A DNA stretch of 64,000 bases, from the NCBI GenBank assembly GCA_047605645.1, contig JASGFJ010000016.1, positions 37,447-101,446 of the forward strand, written 5' to 3'. The translations under genes were made by a program, and so were the position numbers. Positions 1 through 8,963 of this stretch are shown piece by piece. This DNA comes from UBA1309 sp047605645 (GTDB lineage: Bacteria > Bacteroidota > Bacteroidia > Bacteroidales > Dysgonomonadaceae). Positions within the stretch are counted from its first letter, which is position 1, and every line of letters begins with the position of its first letter. The notes beneath the pieces are model-generated. The model searched no databases. It was not told the origin of the DNA and saw nothing but the letters and a program-made list of their open reading frames with translations.

Positions 1-25
1 AACAATATAAGAGAATCATCACAAA

Positions 26-2467
26 ATGAAAATTATAAAGTTTGGCGGTTATGCCATAGGCACAGTTGAAGGTATTAAGATTGCAAAGAAAATAGTTGAA
101 GAAACGACGAAGCCCGTCGTGGTGGTTGTCTCTGCTTTCAACAATATAACCGACACACTCTATGAGGCATCCCGGTTAGCAGCGTCAGGAAATCCGGAAT
201 ACATCAAATCATTTACATCTATTGAGCAAAGACATTTCAATGTGCTCAAGGAATTAGATATCGACAACAACACAGAGGTTGCTATCCAGGTTGATTTACA
301 TCAAAAGCTGGAAGAATTGAGAAGCATTCTGCAGGGCGTTTTCCTTATAAATGATCTTTCTCAAAAGACATCCGATAAAATTGTAAGCTACGGTGAGCAA
401 CTTTCTTCTTTGTTATTCAAACACATTCTGGAAGGTTCGGTACTTCTGGATGCGATGCAGCTTATCAAGACAGAAAAAATAGGGAACAAGCATCTATACG
501 ACAAAGACCTGACAAACAGATTAATCCGTGAGGCATTTCGTTCACCACGCAACATAAGCATTGTTCCCGGGTTTATTTCCAGCAGTCGCGACACGGGAGA
601 GATCACCAACCTCGGCCGGGGCGGTTCTGATTACACGGCAGCTATTTTCGCAGCCGCTTTGGATGCATCGGAATTGGAAATATGGACCGACACCGATGGA
701 TTTATGACTGCTGATCCTAAAATCATCAGCAACGCATACACAATTGAACAGCTCACGTTTACGGAAGCTACAGAGCTTTGTAATTTCGGTGCCCGGGTGA
801 TTTATCCCCCGACAATATATCCCGTATATCACAAGAATATTCCTATCCGCATCCGAAACATATACAATTTGAAAGGAGTCGGCACATACATTACCGACGG
901 CCCCGTTCCGAAAGAAGGGAAAGCCCTTATCAAAGGGATCTCGTCAATCAACGACACCTGCCTGCTTACAGTGCAGGGATTAGGGATGGTGGGTATTATC
1001 GGTGTAAACTATCGCATATTCAAAGCGTTGGCCAACAACGGCATCAGCGTCTTCCTGGTTTCTCAGGCTGCTTCAGAAAACAATACGTCCATCGGTGTCA
1101 AAACAGACGATGCCGAATTAGCTGTTTCTGTCCTGGAAAAAGAGTTTGCTCAGGAAATCGAAATGGGCAGCATGAACAGAGTATTGCTAGAATACGGACT
1201 GGCGACGGTAGCTATTGTGGGAGAAAATATGAAATATTCGCCGGGAATCGCAGGAAAATTATTCTCTACACTCGGCAAAAGCGGAATCAGCGTAATTGCT
1301 TGCGCTCAAGGAGCTTCCGAACGAAATATCTCATTTGTTATCAAACGGGAATACCTGAAGAAAGCAATCAACTCGATTCACGATTCATTTTTCCTATCGC
1401 CATATAAAGCCCTCAATTTATTTATTGTGGGCGTGGGTGTAGTCGGGAGCAACCTGATTGAACAAATCAAACACCAGCAGCAGCAACTCATGTCTCAATA
1501 TGCGTTGAAACTAAATGTGGTGGGAATTGCCCGCGGTCGGAAAGCCCTAATATGTCGCGAGGGAATAGATTTAAATACCTACCGGGAAGAACTGGAGATA
1601 AAAGGATTTGAGAGTTCTCCGAAAACATTAAAGGATAAGATACTGGAAATGAATATATTCAATGCTATTTTCGTCGACTGCACAGCCAGCCCCGATATTG
1701 CAGCATTGTACGAAGGGTTGATTTCCAAAAATATATCAGTGGTTACAGCCAATAAAATTGCGGCCTCATCTTCCTACGAAACCTACTCCAACCTGAAACG
1801 TATTTCCAGAGAACGGAATATCAAGTTTTTATTTGAGACAAATGTAGGAGCAGGACTTCCGATTATCAACACAATGAATTCGCTAATCAACTCGGGCGAT
1901 CGCATCGTGAAGATTGAAGCTGTGCTTTCGGGGACACTCAACTATATATTCAATACCATCAGTGAAACTATTCCGTTTAGTCAGGCTGTATTGATGGCCA
2001 AAGAAGAAGGCTTCGCCGAACCCGATCCGAGAATTGACCTCAGTGGAATGGACGTTGTACGAAAACTGGTTATCCTAACACGTGAAGCAGGTTATGTGGT
2101 AGAACAGAACGATGTTATCAAGAATCTGTTTGTTCCCTCAACATATTTTGAAGGAAGCCTTGACGATTTCTGGACTCATCTACCCGAATTGGATGAAGAG
2201 TTTGAAGTTCGCAGAAAAAAACTCGAAAACGAAGGAAAGCATCTCCGTTTTGTAGCTAAATACGAGAACGGAAGATGTGAGATAGGACTTCAGGAGGTCG
2301 AAATGAGTCATCCTTTCTACGATCTGGAAGGCAGCAACAACATTATACAAATAACAACAGAAAGATATAACGAATATCCTATGATTATCAAAGGATACGG
2401 AGCCGGAGCTAGCGTGACAGCAGCAGGTGTGTTTGCAGATATCATCAGCATCGCCAATATCCGATAA
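26..2467 (+). CDS. thrA: Bifunctional aspartokinase / homoserine dehydrogenase
   Basis: This enzyme catalyses the first and third steps of threonine and methionine synthesis: phosphorylation of aspartate and reduction of aspartate semialdehyde to homoserine. Residues 1-290 are the aspartokinase domain, with the GRGGSDYTAA motif near residue 197. Two ACT regulatory domains lie at about 305-460. The homoserine dehydrogenase follows from about 465, with an NAD(P)-binding VGVGVVGSN loop, GTLNYIF, and the EEGFAEPDPRIDLSGMD signature. The length of 813 residues is normal for the fusion. The N-terminal lysine motif reads KFGGYAIG where most aspartokinases have KFGGTSV, which is unusual. It is the first gene of a thrA-kinase-thrC operon; any leader lies outside the window. 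Confidence 0.96.
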   Translation: MKIIKFGGYAIGTVEGIKIAKKIVEETTKPVVVVVSAFNNITDTLYEASRLAASGNPEYIKSFTSIEQRHFNVLKELDIDNNTEVAIQVDLHQKLEELRSILQGVFLINDLSQKTSDKIVSYGEQLSSLLFKHILEGSVLLDAMQLIKTEKIGNKHLYDKDLTNRLIREAFRSPRNISIVPGFISSSRDTGEITNLGRGGSDYTAAIFAAALDASELEIWTDTDGFMTADPKIISNAYTIEQLTFTEATELCNFGARVIYPPTIYPVYHKNIPIRIRNIYNLKGVGTYITDGPVPKEGKALIKGISSINDTCLLTVQGLGMVGIIGVNYRIFKALANNGISVFLVSQAASENNTSIGVKTDDAELAVSVLEKEFAQEIEMGSMNRVLLEYGLATVAIVGENMKYSPGIAGKLFSTLGKSGISVIACAQGASERNISFVIKREYLKKAINSIHDSFFLSPYKALNLFIVGVGVVGSNLIEQIKHQQQQLMSQYALKLNVVGIARGRKALICREGIDLNTYREELEIKGFESSPKTLKDKILEMNIFNAIFVDCTASPDIAALYEGLISKNISVVTANKIAASSSYETYSNLKRISRERNIKFLFETNVGAGLPIINTMNSLINSGDRIVKIEAVLSGTLNYIFNTISETIPFSQAVLMAKEEGFAEPDPRIDLSGMDVVRKLVILTREAGYVVEQNDVIKNLFVPSTYFEGSLDDFWTHLPELDEEFEVRRKKLENEGKHLRFVAKYENGRCEIGLQEVEMSHPFYDLEGSNNIIQITTERYNEYPMIIKGYGAGASVTAAGVFADIISIANIR

Positions 2468-2499
2468 TCAACGACTTTTATATTATACAACCAAAAAAG

Positions 2500-3720
2500 A
2501 TGAAAACAATAATCATTCTGGCTGATGGCGCTGCAGATGAGCCCATCGCTGAGTTGGGAGGTAAAACGCCTCTTCAGGCGGCAAAAACGCCTTTTATCGA
2601 TCTTCTTGCTTCCAAGGGTAAAAACGGATTGTTAGACACGATTCCCGAAGGCTTTAAACCGGGTAGTGAAATAGCCAATCTTTCAGTCCTGGGTTACAAC
2701 GTTCCCAGCGTGTTCGAAGGCAGAGGATCGCTCGAAGCAGCTAGTATGGGAGTTGATATCCTTCCCGGAGAGATGGCCATGCGTTGCAATCTTATCTGTG
2801 TGGAAGACGGAAAAATAAAAAATCATTCAGCCGGGCATATTTCAAGTGAAGAAGCCGAAGTATTAATCCGCTTTCTCGACAAAGAGCTGAATGACGGAAC
2901 AGTCAGTTTCCACCCCGGAGTTTCTTATCGCCATCTGTTAAAAATGAAAGGCGGAGACAAACAGTTGGATTGTACAGCACCACATGATGTTCCGGGAACG
3001 CCGTTCAGAGATGTGCTGATCAAAGCCGCTGCTCCTTCAGCAGAAGCAACAGCAGATTACCTGAACAAATTAATTATTAAATCGCAGGAACTGTTGAAAG
3101 ATCATCCGGTGAATCTGAAACGGATTGCAGAAGGAAAAGATCCGGCCAACAGTATCTGGCCTTGGTCGCCGGGTTACCACCCCACCATGGCAACATTGCA
3201 AGAGATGGTCGGAATCAAGACCGGTTCGGTTATTTCCGCCGTGGATTTAATTCAAGGTATCGGAAAATATGCCGGGTTAAGACAAATTCACGTGAAAGGT
3301 GCCACCGGATTGTACGACACCAATTACGAGGGTAAAGCACAGGCTGCATTAGACGCATTGAAAGAGGAAGACTTCGTCTATTTACATATCGAAGCGAGTG
3401 ATGAAGCCGGACACGAAGGAGACTATAAACTCAAAACGCTGACCATCGAATATTTGGAAAACAGGGTCGTAAAAACAATATATGAAGCAACCAGAGACTG
3501 GGAAGAGCCGGTAACCATTGCCATCTTACCCGATCACCCGACTCCATGCCGCCTGAAAACGCATACCAAATCGCCGGTACCATTCCTGATCTATCGTTCA
3601 AACGAAGAGGGAGATGACGTACAGACTTATGATGAATTTGCGGCAGAAAAAGGAGCTTATGGTCTTCTTAAAGGGAAAGAGTTTATGGAAACTCTTTTCG
3701 GTGTAAAAATTAAAGATTAA
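2500..3720 (+). CDS. ApgM-family phosphomutase, probable homoserine kinase
   Basis: The 406-residue protein belongs to the archaeal-type cofactor-independent phosphoglycerate mutase (alkaline phosphatase fold) family. It starts with the metal-site strand IILADGAADEP, has PGSEIANLSVLGY near residue 57, and has the late metal motifs EASDEAGHEGD and LPDHPTPC. It sits 32 bp after thrA and 14 bp before thrC, with no classical GHMP-type thrB in the cluster. Bacteroidales members at this position are classed as a non-orthologous homoserine kinase, which would fill the missing step between ThrA and ThrC. The function is inferred from context and subfamily; glycolytic mutase activity is the alternative. 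Confidence 0.85.
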   Translation: MKTIIILADGAADEPIAELGGKTPLQAAKTPFIDLLASKGKNGLLDTIPEGFKPGSEIANLSVLGYNVPSVFEGRGSLEAASMGVDILPGEMAMRCNLICVEDGKIKNHSAGHISSEEAEVLIRFLDKELNDGTVSFHPGVSYRHLLKMKGGDKQLDCTAPHDVPGTPFRDVLIKAAAPSAEATADYLNKLIIKSQELLKDHPVNLKRIAEGKDPANSIWPWSPGYHPTMATLQEMVGIKTGSVISAVDLIQGIGKYAGLRQIHVKGATGLYDTNYEGKAQAALDALKEEDFVYLHIEASDEAGHEGDYKLKTLTIEYLENRVVKTIYEATRDWEEPVTIAILPDHPTPCRLKTHTKSPVPFLIYRSNEEGDDVQTYDEFAAEKGAYGLLKGKEFMETLFGVKIKD

Positions 3721-3734
3721 ATACTAAAAAAGCG

Positions 3735-5039
3735 ATGAAATATTACAGTACAAACAAACGTTCGGCTGAAGTATCCCTACAGGAAGCAGTAGTAAAGGGG
3801 CTGGCTCCGGACAACGGATTGTATATGCCGGAAAATATAGCAAAACTTCCGGCCGACTTTTTCGATACGATTGATAAACTTTCGTTTCAGGAAATGTCTT
3901 TTCAGGTGGCCAGAGCCTTCTTTGGAGAGGATATTGATGACCAAACGCTCCGGGAAATAGTTTTCGATACACTTGCTTTCGAAACGCCGATCGTGGAAGT
4001 GGAAAAAGGGATTTACAGCCTGGAACTATTCCACGGCCCGACATTGGCCTTCAAAGATGTCGGCGGACGTTTCATGGCGCGTCTCCTTGAATATTTTGTC
4101 AAGAAACAGGGGCAAAAAAAAGTGAATGTGCTTGTCGCTACATCTGGAGATACCGGCAGTGCTGTTGCAAACGGATTTCTTGGAGTGGAAGGGATTCATG
4201 TGTATGTGCTTTATCCCAAAGGAAAAGTAAGTAACATACAGGAATGTCAGTTCACGACTCTGGGGCAAAACATTACCGCACTGGAGGTAGACGGCACCTT
4301 CGATGATTGCCAGACACTTGTCAAGACTGCATTCCTGGATGAAGAGCTCAACAAGGTACTGAATCTGACTTCTGCCAATTCCATTAATGTAGCTCGCTTC
4401 CTGCCTCAGGCATTCTATTATTTCAACGCTTATGCACAATTGAAAAAATCAGGAAAGGCCCAAAATGTTGTTTTTTCTGTACCAAGCGGTAACTTCGGAA
4501 ATTTGACAGCCGGTCTTATTGCTAAAGCAATGGGATTGCCGGTAAAGCGTTTTATTGCCGCCAACAACAGCAACGATATTTTTTATCAGTATCTGAAAAC
4601 AGGAGAATATGCACCTCGCTCTTCGGTGCAAACAATAGCCAATGCCATGGATGTAGGAAATCCAAGTAATTTTGTCCGGATTCTCGACTTGTATAAACAT
4701 TCGCATAAGGCCATTACTACCGAAATTTCAGGATATACATACAATGACGAACAAATCAGAGAGACTGTCAAAAAAACATTTGCTGATACGAAATACCTGC
4801 TGGATCCACATGGAGCATGTGGATTTCAGGCGCTGAAAGACGGATTACAGGCTGGTGAAACCGGAGTATTTCTGGAGACTGCACATCCGGCTAAATTTCT
4901 GGAGACAGTGGAAAGTATTATTTCTTCCAAAGTAGAAATCCCTGTCAAACTGAAAGCGTTCATGGAGGGTAAAAAGAAAAGCATTGCACTGGATAAGACG
5001 TTTGACAGTTTCAAAGCTCTTCTGCTGAAATCCAGATAA
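3735..5039 (+). CDS. thrC: Threonine synthase
   Basis: A PLP-dependent lyase that converts O-phosphohomoserine to threonine and phosphate. The N-terminal MKYYSTN is typical. The cofactor lysine lies in GPTLAFKDVGGRF near residue 108, followed by the phosphate-binding ATSGDTGSAVANGF loop. SVPSGNFGNLTAG near residue 252 is the glycine-rich PLP phosphate cup. The 434-residue length fits the family. It is the last gene of the threonine operon, 14 bp after the kinase gene, and is followed by a short hairpin with a T run. Confidence 0.96.
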   Translation: MKYYSTNKRSAEVSLQEAVVKGLAPDNGLYMPENIAKLPADFFDTIDKLSFQEMSFQVARAFFGEDIDDQTLREIVFDTLAFETPIVEVEKGIYSLELFHGPTLAFKDVGGRFMARLLEYFVKKQGQKKVNVLVATSGDTGSAVANGFLGVEGIHVYVLYPKGKVSNIQECQFTTLGQNITALEVDGTFDDCQTLVKTAFLDEELNKVLNLTSANSINVARFLPQAFYYFNAYAQLKKSGKAQNVVFSVPSGNFGNLTAGLIAKAMGLPVKRFIAANNSNDIFYQYLKTGEYAPRSSVQTIANAMDVGNPSNFVRILDLYKHSHKAITTEISGYTYNDEQIRETVKKTFADTKYLLDPHGACGFQALKDGLQAGETGVFLETAHPAKFLETVESIISSKVEIPVKLKAFMEGKKKSIALDKTFDSFKALLLKSR

Positions 5040-5082
5040 AAAGAATCAGGGAAAAAGACATTCAACCCATCGATATACAACA

Positions 5083-5105
5083 CGAAAAGGTTGTGCCTTT
5101 TTTTG
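5083..5105 (+). terminator. Probable terminator of the threonine operon
   Basis: A short stem (AAAAGG pairing with CCTTTT around TTGTG) followed by a run of T, 45 bp after the thrC stop. The stem is only six base pairs, so strength is uncertain. Confidence 0.5.
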
Positions 5106-5163
5106 ACCGGCATAAAACTTATCCATAATCATTTTGGTTATATGATATAAACAGACAAGCACC

Positions 5164-6267
5164 ATGCACGAGATAAAATTTCCTTTTGTAGCCAGATTAA
5201 CGTTCGTTCTGATAAGCATCGTGCTCATCGCAACCATAGCTATCTTGGGACAGACTATTCTGTCTCCGCTATTTTTTGCATTTCTAATGTCATTACTTTT
5301 TGTGCCTTTTGCCAATTTTCTGGAGAGAAGACTACGATTCACCCGGACTCTATCATCCTTTTGCTCATTCTTTATTATGCTCGGGATTATAGCTGGGATT
5401 ATCTATTTCTTCACGGTGCAATTAAGTGATTTTATCACGGACTTTCCGATGCTTCAAAAACAAGCGCTGGCATCTTTCCATGACTTGCAATTGTGGATAT
5501 CACATAATTTTCATGTGAGAATCAGTATGCAATGGGATTACATCAACGAGGCTCTTGAGAAGCTGCTTAATTTTTCAGGTGCTATTCTGGGATTTACCGT
5601 GACGATGTTTTCTTCAGTGGGAGCGTTCGTTGTATTCAGCATGCTGTTCTTCATCTTTATCATGAACTACAGAAGGAATCTGTATATTTTCATTACCACT
5701 GTTTTTGAAGCGAAACACGTTCAGAAGGTACATGAGATTACTTCTGAAATACAACGTATCATAAAGCAATACATCATCGGCTTATTTATCCAGATTATTA
5801 TAGTCAGTATACTGTCTACCATTCTGCTCTCGGTACTTCATGTCAAATACGCGGGTCTGGTAGGTATTTTAGCCGGATTACTGAATGTAATTCCGTATAT
5901 CGGGATTATTATTACCGGATTATTTGCAACCTTGATTTCGCTGGCTACAGGCAATGACAGTACGATATTTGTAATCATCGGATTCTTTGTGATTCATGCG
6001 ATTGATGCCAACATCACATTGCCGCTTGTAGTGGGTTCGAAAGTAAAGATAAATGCCCTATTTACATTTCTGGGGTTATTAATTGGAGAAGCATTGTGGG
6101 GAATCTCGGGAATGTTTTTCAGTATTCCGTCTCTGGCCATTCTGAAAATCATCTTCGACAGAATAGACAGCCTCAAACCCTGGGGAGTTTTGCTGGGTGA
6201 TTCGGGAAAAAGAAGACGGAAGAAATATAAGATAACCAAAAATATTATTCTGGAAGATAAAGAGTGA
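5164..6267 (+). CDS. AI-2E family transporter (PerM/YdiK-like permease)
   Basis: A 367-residue polytopic membrane protein. Two hydrophobic segments fill residues 10-55, a third lies at about 60-85, and a run of helices covers 210-335. Between them is the amphipathic extracytoplasmic part (about 95-150) usual in this family. The segment GLVGILAGLLNVIPYIG near residue 240 is the family signature. Members export small molecules or act as antiporters; the substrate here cannot be told. It stands alone between the threonine operon and a strong terminator. The C-terminal tail is rich in lysine and arginine, consistent with a cytoplasmic end. Confidence 0.85.
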   Translation: MHEIKFPFVARLTFVLISIVLIATIAILGQTILSPLFFAFLMSLLFVPFANFLERRLRFTRTLSSFCSFFIMLGIIAGIIYFFTVQLSDFITDFPMLQKQALASFHDLQLWISHNFHVRISMQWDYINEALEKLLNFSGAILGFTVTMFSSVGAFVVFSMLFFIFIMNYRRNLYIFITTVFEAKHVQKVHEITSEIQRIIKQYIIGLFIQIIIVSILSTILLSVLHVKYAGLVGILAGLLNVIPYIGIIITGLFATLISLATGNDSTIFVIIGFFVIHAIDANITLPLVVGSKVKINALFTFLGLLIGEALWGISGMFFSIPSLAILKIIFDRIDSLKPWGVLLGDSGKRRRKKYKITKNIILEDKE

Positions 6268-6354
6268 AATCGGTCTCTGCGATAGCATTATCTAAGCGAT
6301 CGGTAAAAAGACAATCAGAAAGCCTATATTTCAGGTGTGAAATACAAAAAAAAG

Positions 6355-6396
6355 AAAGCACGAATCATTGGGAAGTCCTTTGTTTCGTGCTTTTTT
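6355..6396 (+). terminator. Rho-independent terminator
   Basis: AAAGCACGAA pairs with TTCGTGCTTT across an 18-base loop and is followed by TTTTTT. It lies 88 bp after the AI-2E permease stop. Confidence 0.8.
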
Positions 6397-6561
6397 AAGC
6401 TTTCACGAAAAATTGATTTTCGCAATCACCCGGTAATTTCGTCCCTAAATAGTTCTATAAAATTGGGTGCAGACATCTAGTCATGTCATTTATTATCAAA
6501 ACGCTACACAGATGTGTATATACTTACAACCAATGATAAACATTTAGTGAAAAAGAAAGAG

Positions 6562-7104
6562 TTAGAATCTGTATCCGATATCCACTCCGGCATTCGGTTC
6601 CAGAGACATAAACTTATCGTTGACAGTCTCACTGAAGTTACGGCCGATATTGAAAAAAGGTTGTATCGTAAATGCATTACCTAACACCCATTTGTAGCCT
6701 CCGCCAATACCAAGAATAAAGGAATCCATATTCGTTTTTTCGGTTCCGGTAGATTTTTCTTCTTTGTAGTTCCCGAAACGTCCCTTCACAAACGGCGTAA
6801 TACTAAATCCGGAACCACGATTGTTATCAGCATCGCCCAGATAGTAAGTATAATTCAGAGCAATACTGGTCGTATTAAATTTTTTCTTGCTGCTGAAAGG
6901 AGCATAATACGAAAAACGGTCATTAAAAACCATCTTAAGCCCCATAGACTGATGGTCGTCAAGATATCTTTCATACCCAACTTCAGCAGAGGAAATAGTG
7001 AGTGTATTGAAGATATTCAATTTCACTTCATTCGTCCGTTCTCTTTGAGATTTCGCTTGTATAGCGCAGACAGACAATAACACGATAAAAAAATACTTTT
7101 TCAT
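6562..7104 (-). CDS. Small outer-membrane beta-barrel protein
   Basis: A 180-residue protein with a signal peptide (MKKYFFIVLLSVCAIQAKSQ) followed by alternating amphipathic strands and ending in an aromatic C-terminus (DIGYRF), the pattern of an 8-strand outer-membrane barrel. GIGGGYKWVL and VKGRFGNY are barrel strands. It resembles the DUF3575 / OMP_b-brl group; the function is unknown. Its 92-bp leader is strikingly similar to the leader of lolA 1.7 kb away, which suggests shared control in the envelope. Confidence 0.75.
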   Translation of the reverse strand: MKKYFFIVLLSVCAIQAKSQRERTNEVKLNIFNTLTISSAEVGYERYLDDHQSMGLKMVFNDRFSYYAPFSSKKKFNTTSIALNYTYYLGDADNNRGSGFSITPFVKGRFGNYKEEKSTGTEKTNMDSFILGIGGGYKWVLGNAFTIQPFFNIGRNFSETVNDKFMSLEPNAGVDIGYRF

Positions 7105-7196
7105 ACAATTTGATTTTTACTGTTAGGAGGTGTAGAACTCGCCTGATATTTAAAGCATTGCTATAGATAATAAAAAAAGTCAGGCTTCGTTCCATA
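7105..7196 (-). promoter_or_regulatory. Leader element shared with lolA
   Basis: Read on the minus strand, this leader contains ACGAAGCCTGA, a 30-40-base spacer, TCAGGCGAGT, then CTAACAGT and AAATTGT just before the ATG. The same blocks in the same order precede lolA (8776-8873). AGCCTGA and TCAGGC(G) can pair, so this could be an RNA hairpin. Equally it could be an ECF-type promoter, because GGAACG resembles an ECF -35 box. Confidence 0.55.
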
Positions 7197-7339
7197 AATT
7201 AAATATTTATAGGAAAATAAAATAGTTGATTTACATAAATAAAAAGCAGGAGAACTCAGAAATCAACAAAAGAAAATAATCTGCTATATTTCAAATAGAT
7301 AGCCAATAAGTTTCGAATCTAACCGACCTTCCATTATTC

Positions 7340-7981
7340 TTATTTACGCACCCAGACATGTACGATGTTGCCGAAGACGAGTTTATGATAAACACCTTCG
7401 CTCTGGTGTGCCTTTTCGAAGAAATCTTTGTTCTTTGCATCGTATATTTCATCCGGATTAATCGTCTGAGTTTGTGCAAGCTCACATTCGATAATAAGTT
7501 TAGCCTCCTTGTAACTCATACGTCCGGAAGGCGTTACCAGAGGTGTCAAAGTCGTGGTTTTCATCTTGTCGGTGTTGCGCCCGGAGGATTTTCCAAAAGG
7601 AAGAAATGCGGGTTTAAACTGATCATCGAAATAACTCATCGTATACTCTTTGTCTTTCAGAATCATCTCCAGCGTATACCGAGTACCTCTCAGACAGCAA
7701 AAAGTAACCGCCTTACCACACAGCCGTCCCACTCCACCGTCACTGGCAACCATCGAATTGTATTTATCCTGAAATCCGGCTGTAATCACAGCATAATCTT
7801 TGGCAAACAAGGTGAACACACTTTCGGGAAGCTCATCGGGAGTAATTTCAACAAAGAGATCGGAGAATGACTTATCGTTAAGATGGGTGTAATCAATGGG
7901 TTGCTTTGCAGATATTGACTGAGAAAAAAGGGATGCAACCACGCACACAAACAGAGAGAGTGTAAAAATGATTTTCTTCAT
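7340..7981 (-). CDS. Exported flavin-reductase-like protein (FMN-binding split barrel)
   Basis: The 213-residue protein matches the flavin reductase / FMN-binding split-barrel family along its length. AVITAGFQDKYNSMVAS occupies the usual flavin phosphate-binding position, RGTRYTLEMI follows, and FGKSSGRNTDKM is the family signature. LTPLVTPSGRMSYKEAKLIIECEL and the C-terminal YHKLVFGNIVHVWV are also typical. What is unusual is a clear N-terminal signal peptide (MKKIIFTLSLFVCVVASLFS, cleavage near SISA). That places a normally cytoplasmic fold in the periplasm or envelope. It lies 152 bp after lolA on the same strand. Whether it binds FMN and what it reduces cannot be seen. Confidence 0.75.
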   Translation of the reverse strand: MKKIIFTLSLFVCVVASLFSQSISAKQPIDYTHLNDKSFSDLFVEITPDELPESVFTLFAKDYAVITAGFQDKYNSMVASDGGVGRLCGKAVTFCCLRGTRYTLEMILKDKEYTMSYFDDQFKPAFLPFGKSSGRNTDKMKTTTLTPLVTPSGRMSYKEAKLIIECELAQTQTINPDEIYDAKNKDFFEKAHQSEGVYHKLVFGNIVHVWVRK

Positions 7982-8133
7982 GTAGTTTATTTTTTGTATC
8001 AGCCGTAAAGATAAGAAAAGAGGATAAAAGAAAAAGCATATCCACTTAAATTTGTAACGAAGAACCTTACATATAGATACTCAAAAGAAATGCGAAGTCA
8101 GAGCTCCGCATTCTATACTGTTTTCGCTACGTT

Positions 8134-8775
8134 TTATCGTAAATCTACTATTTCGGCACGGGGATACTCTTTTTTCTCAAACACAAAGGTCTTATCGGAA
8201 AGATTTTGTCCGGTCTGATATTTTTGCAAGACAATAACTACGTTGTTTCCATTACGTGAATTCAGGGTAATGGATGTAATCTGATAGTTCTGCCTGTCGA
8301 TATTCACAATATATTTATTCACAGATGAATTCTTTTTCTGAGGAGTCATCTCAATTTTATAGACAGCTCTTCCCCTATCGCTTCCAACACCTTTATTATC
8401 CAGTTTGAAGCCGGATTTATATAAACCGAGAATAGACACGGGACTTATTCCGGCCAACTCTTCACCATCCGGGTTGGATACATTCACTTCGTTATTTGCT
8501 TTTACATACGTCCACTGAGTCTTCCCATCAAACCAGGTAGTTCCTTCACTGCTGACCAGTTTAAATTTATTCCCCTTAATCCAGGCTTTACCCGATTGAC
8601 TCATGACACCGCTTTTGGATTTTGAATTACTCGATTTAATAGAGAAATCGACACTGACACCTCCATTCTGAGTAATGGCTGAGGCCGCTTTATCAAGAAT
8701 ATCTTTCGGAGCCTGAGCAAAAAGAGCAACGGAACAAAAGACCAAAAGACTAAAAGCTAAAACTATTTTTTTCAT
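8134..8775 (-). CDS. lolA: Outer-membrane lipoprotein carrier protein LolA
   Basis: A 213-residue periplasmic chaperone that ferries lipoproteins from the inner membrane to the outer membrane. It has a signal peptide ending at ALFAQ and then the LolA half-barrel: VDFSIKSSNSKSKSGVMSQSG, AWIKGNKFKLVSSEGTTWFDG, TQWTYVKANNEVNVSNP. The late strand YIVNIDRQNYQITSITLNSRNG is also typical. It lies 188 bp after ftsK on the same strand; this ftsK-lolA order is common in Bacteroidetes. The leader carries the element shared with the beta-barrel gene at 6562. Confidence 0.92.
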   Translation of the reverse strand: MKKIVLAFSLLVFCSVALFAQAPKDILDKAASAITQNGGVSVDFSIKSSNSKSKSGVMSQSGKAWIKGNKFKLVSSEGTTWFDGKTQWTYVKANNEVNVSNPDGEELAGISPVSILGLYKSGFKLDNKGVGSDRGRAVYKIEMTPQKKNSSVNKYIVNIDRQNYQITSITLNSRNGNNVVIVLQKYQTGQNLSDKTFVFEKKEYPRAEIVDLR

Positions 8776-8873
8776 ACAATTTAATTTTCACTGTTAGGGA
8801 ATATGGCACTTGCTTGATTTTTTTAGTCATTATATATGGGATGATTTAATAAAATCAGGCTTCGTTTCATATA
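8776..8873 (-). promoter_or_regulatory. Leader element shared with the 6562 barrel gene
   Basis: The minus-strand leader of lolA repeats the blocks ACGAAGCCTGA, ATCAAGCAAGT, CTAACAGT and AAATTGT seen at 7105-7196, at nearly the same distances from the start codon. The pairing of GCCTGA with its partner is weaker here (TCAAGC), which argues somewhat against a strict hairpin and for a DNA-level element. Confidence 0.55.
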
Positions 8874-8963
8874 AGTTATTTTATAAAATTCTATTTTCAT
8901 GCAAAGTTCCTTATATGGACTTCCATTTTGGAAAATAGTTTAATCAAAGCCCCGGCATCTTAT

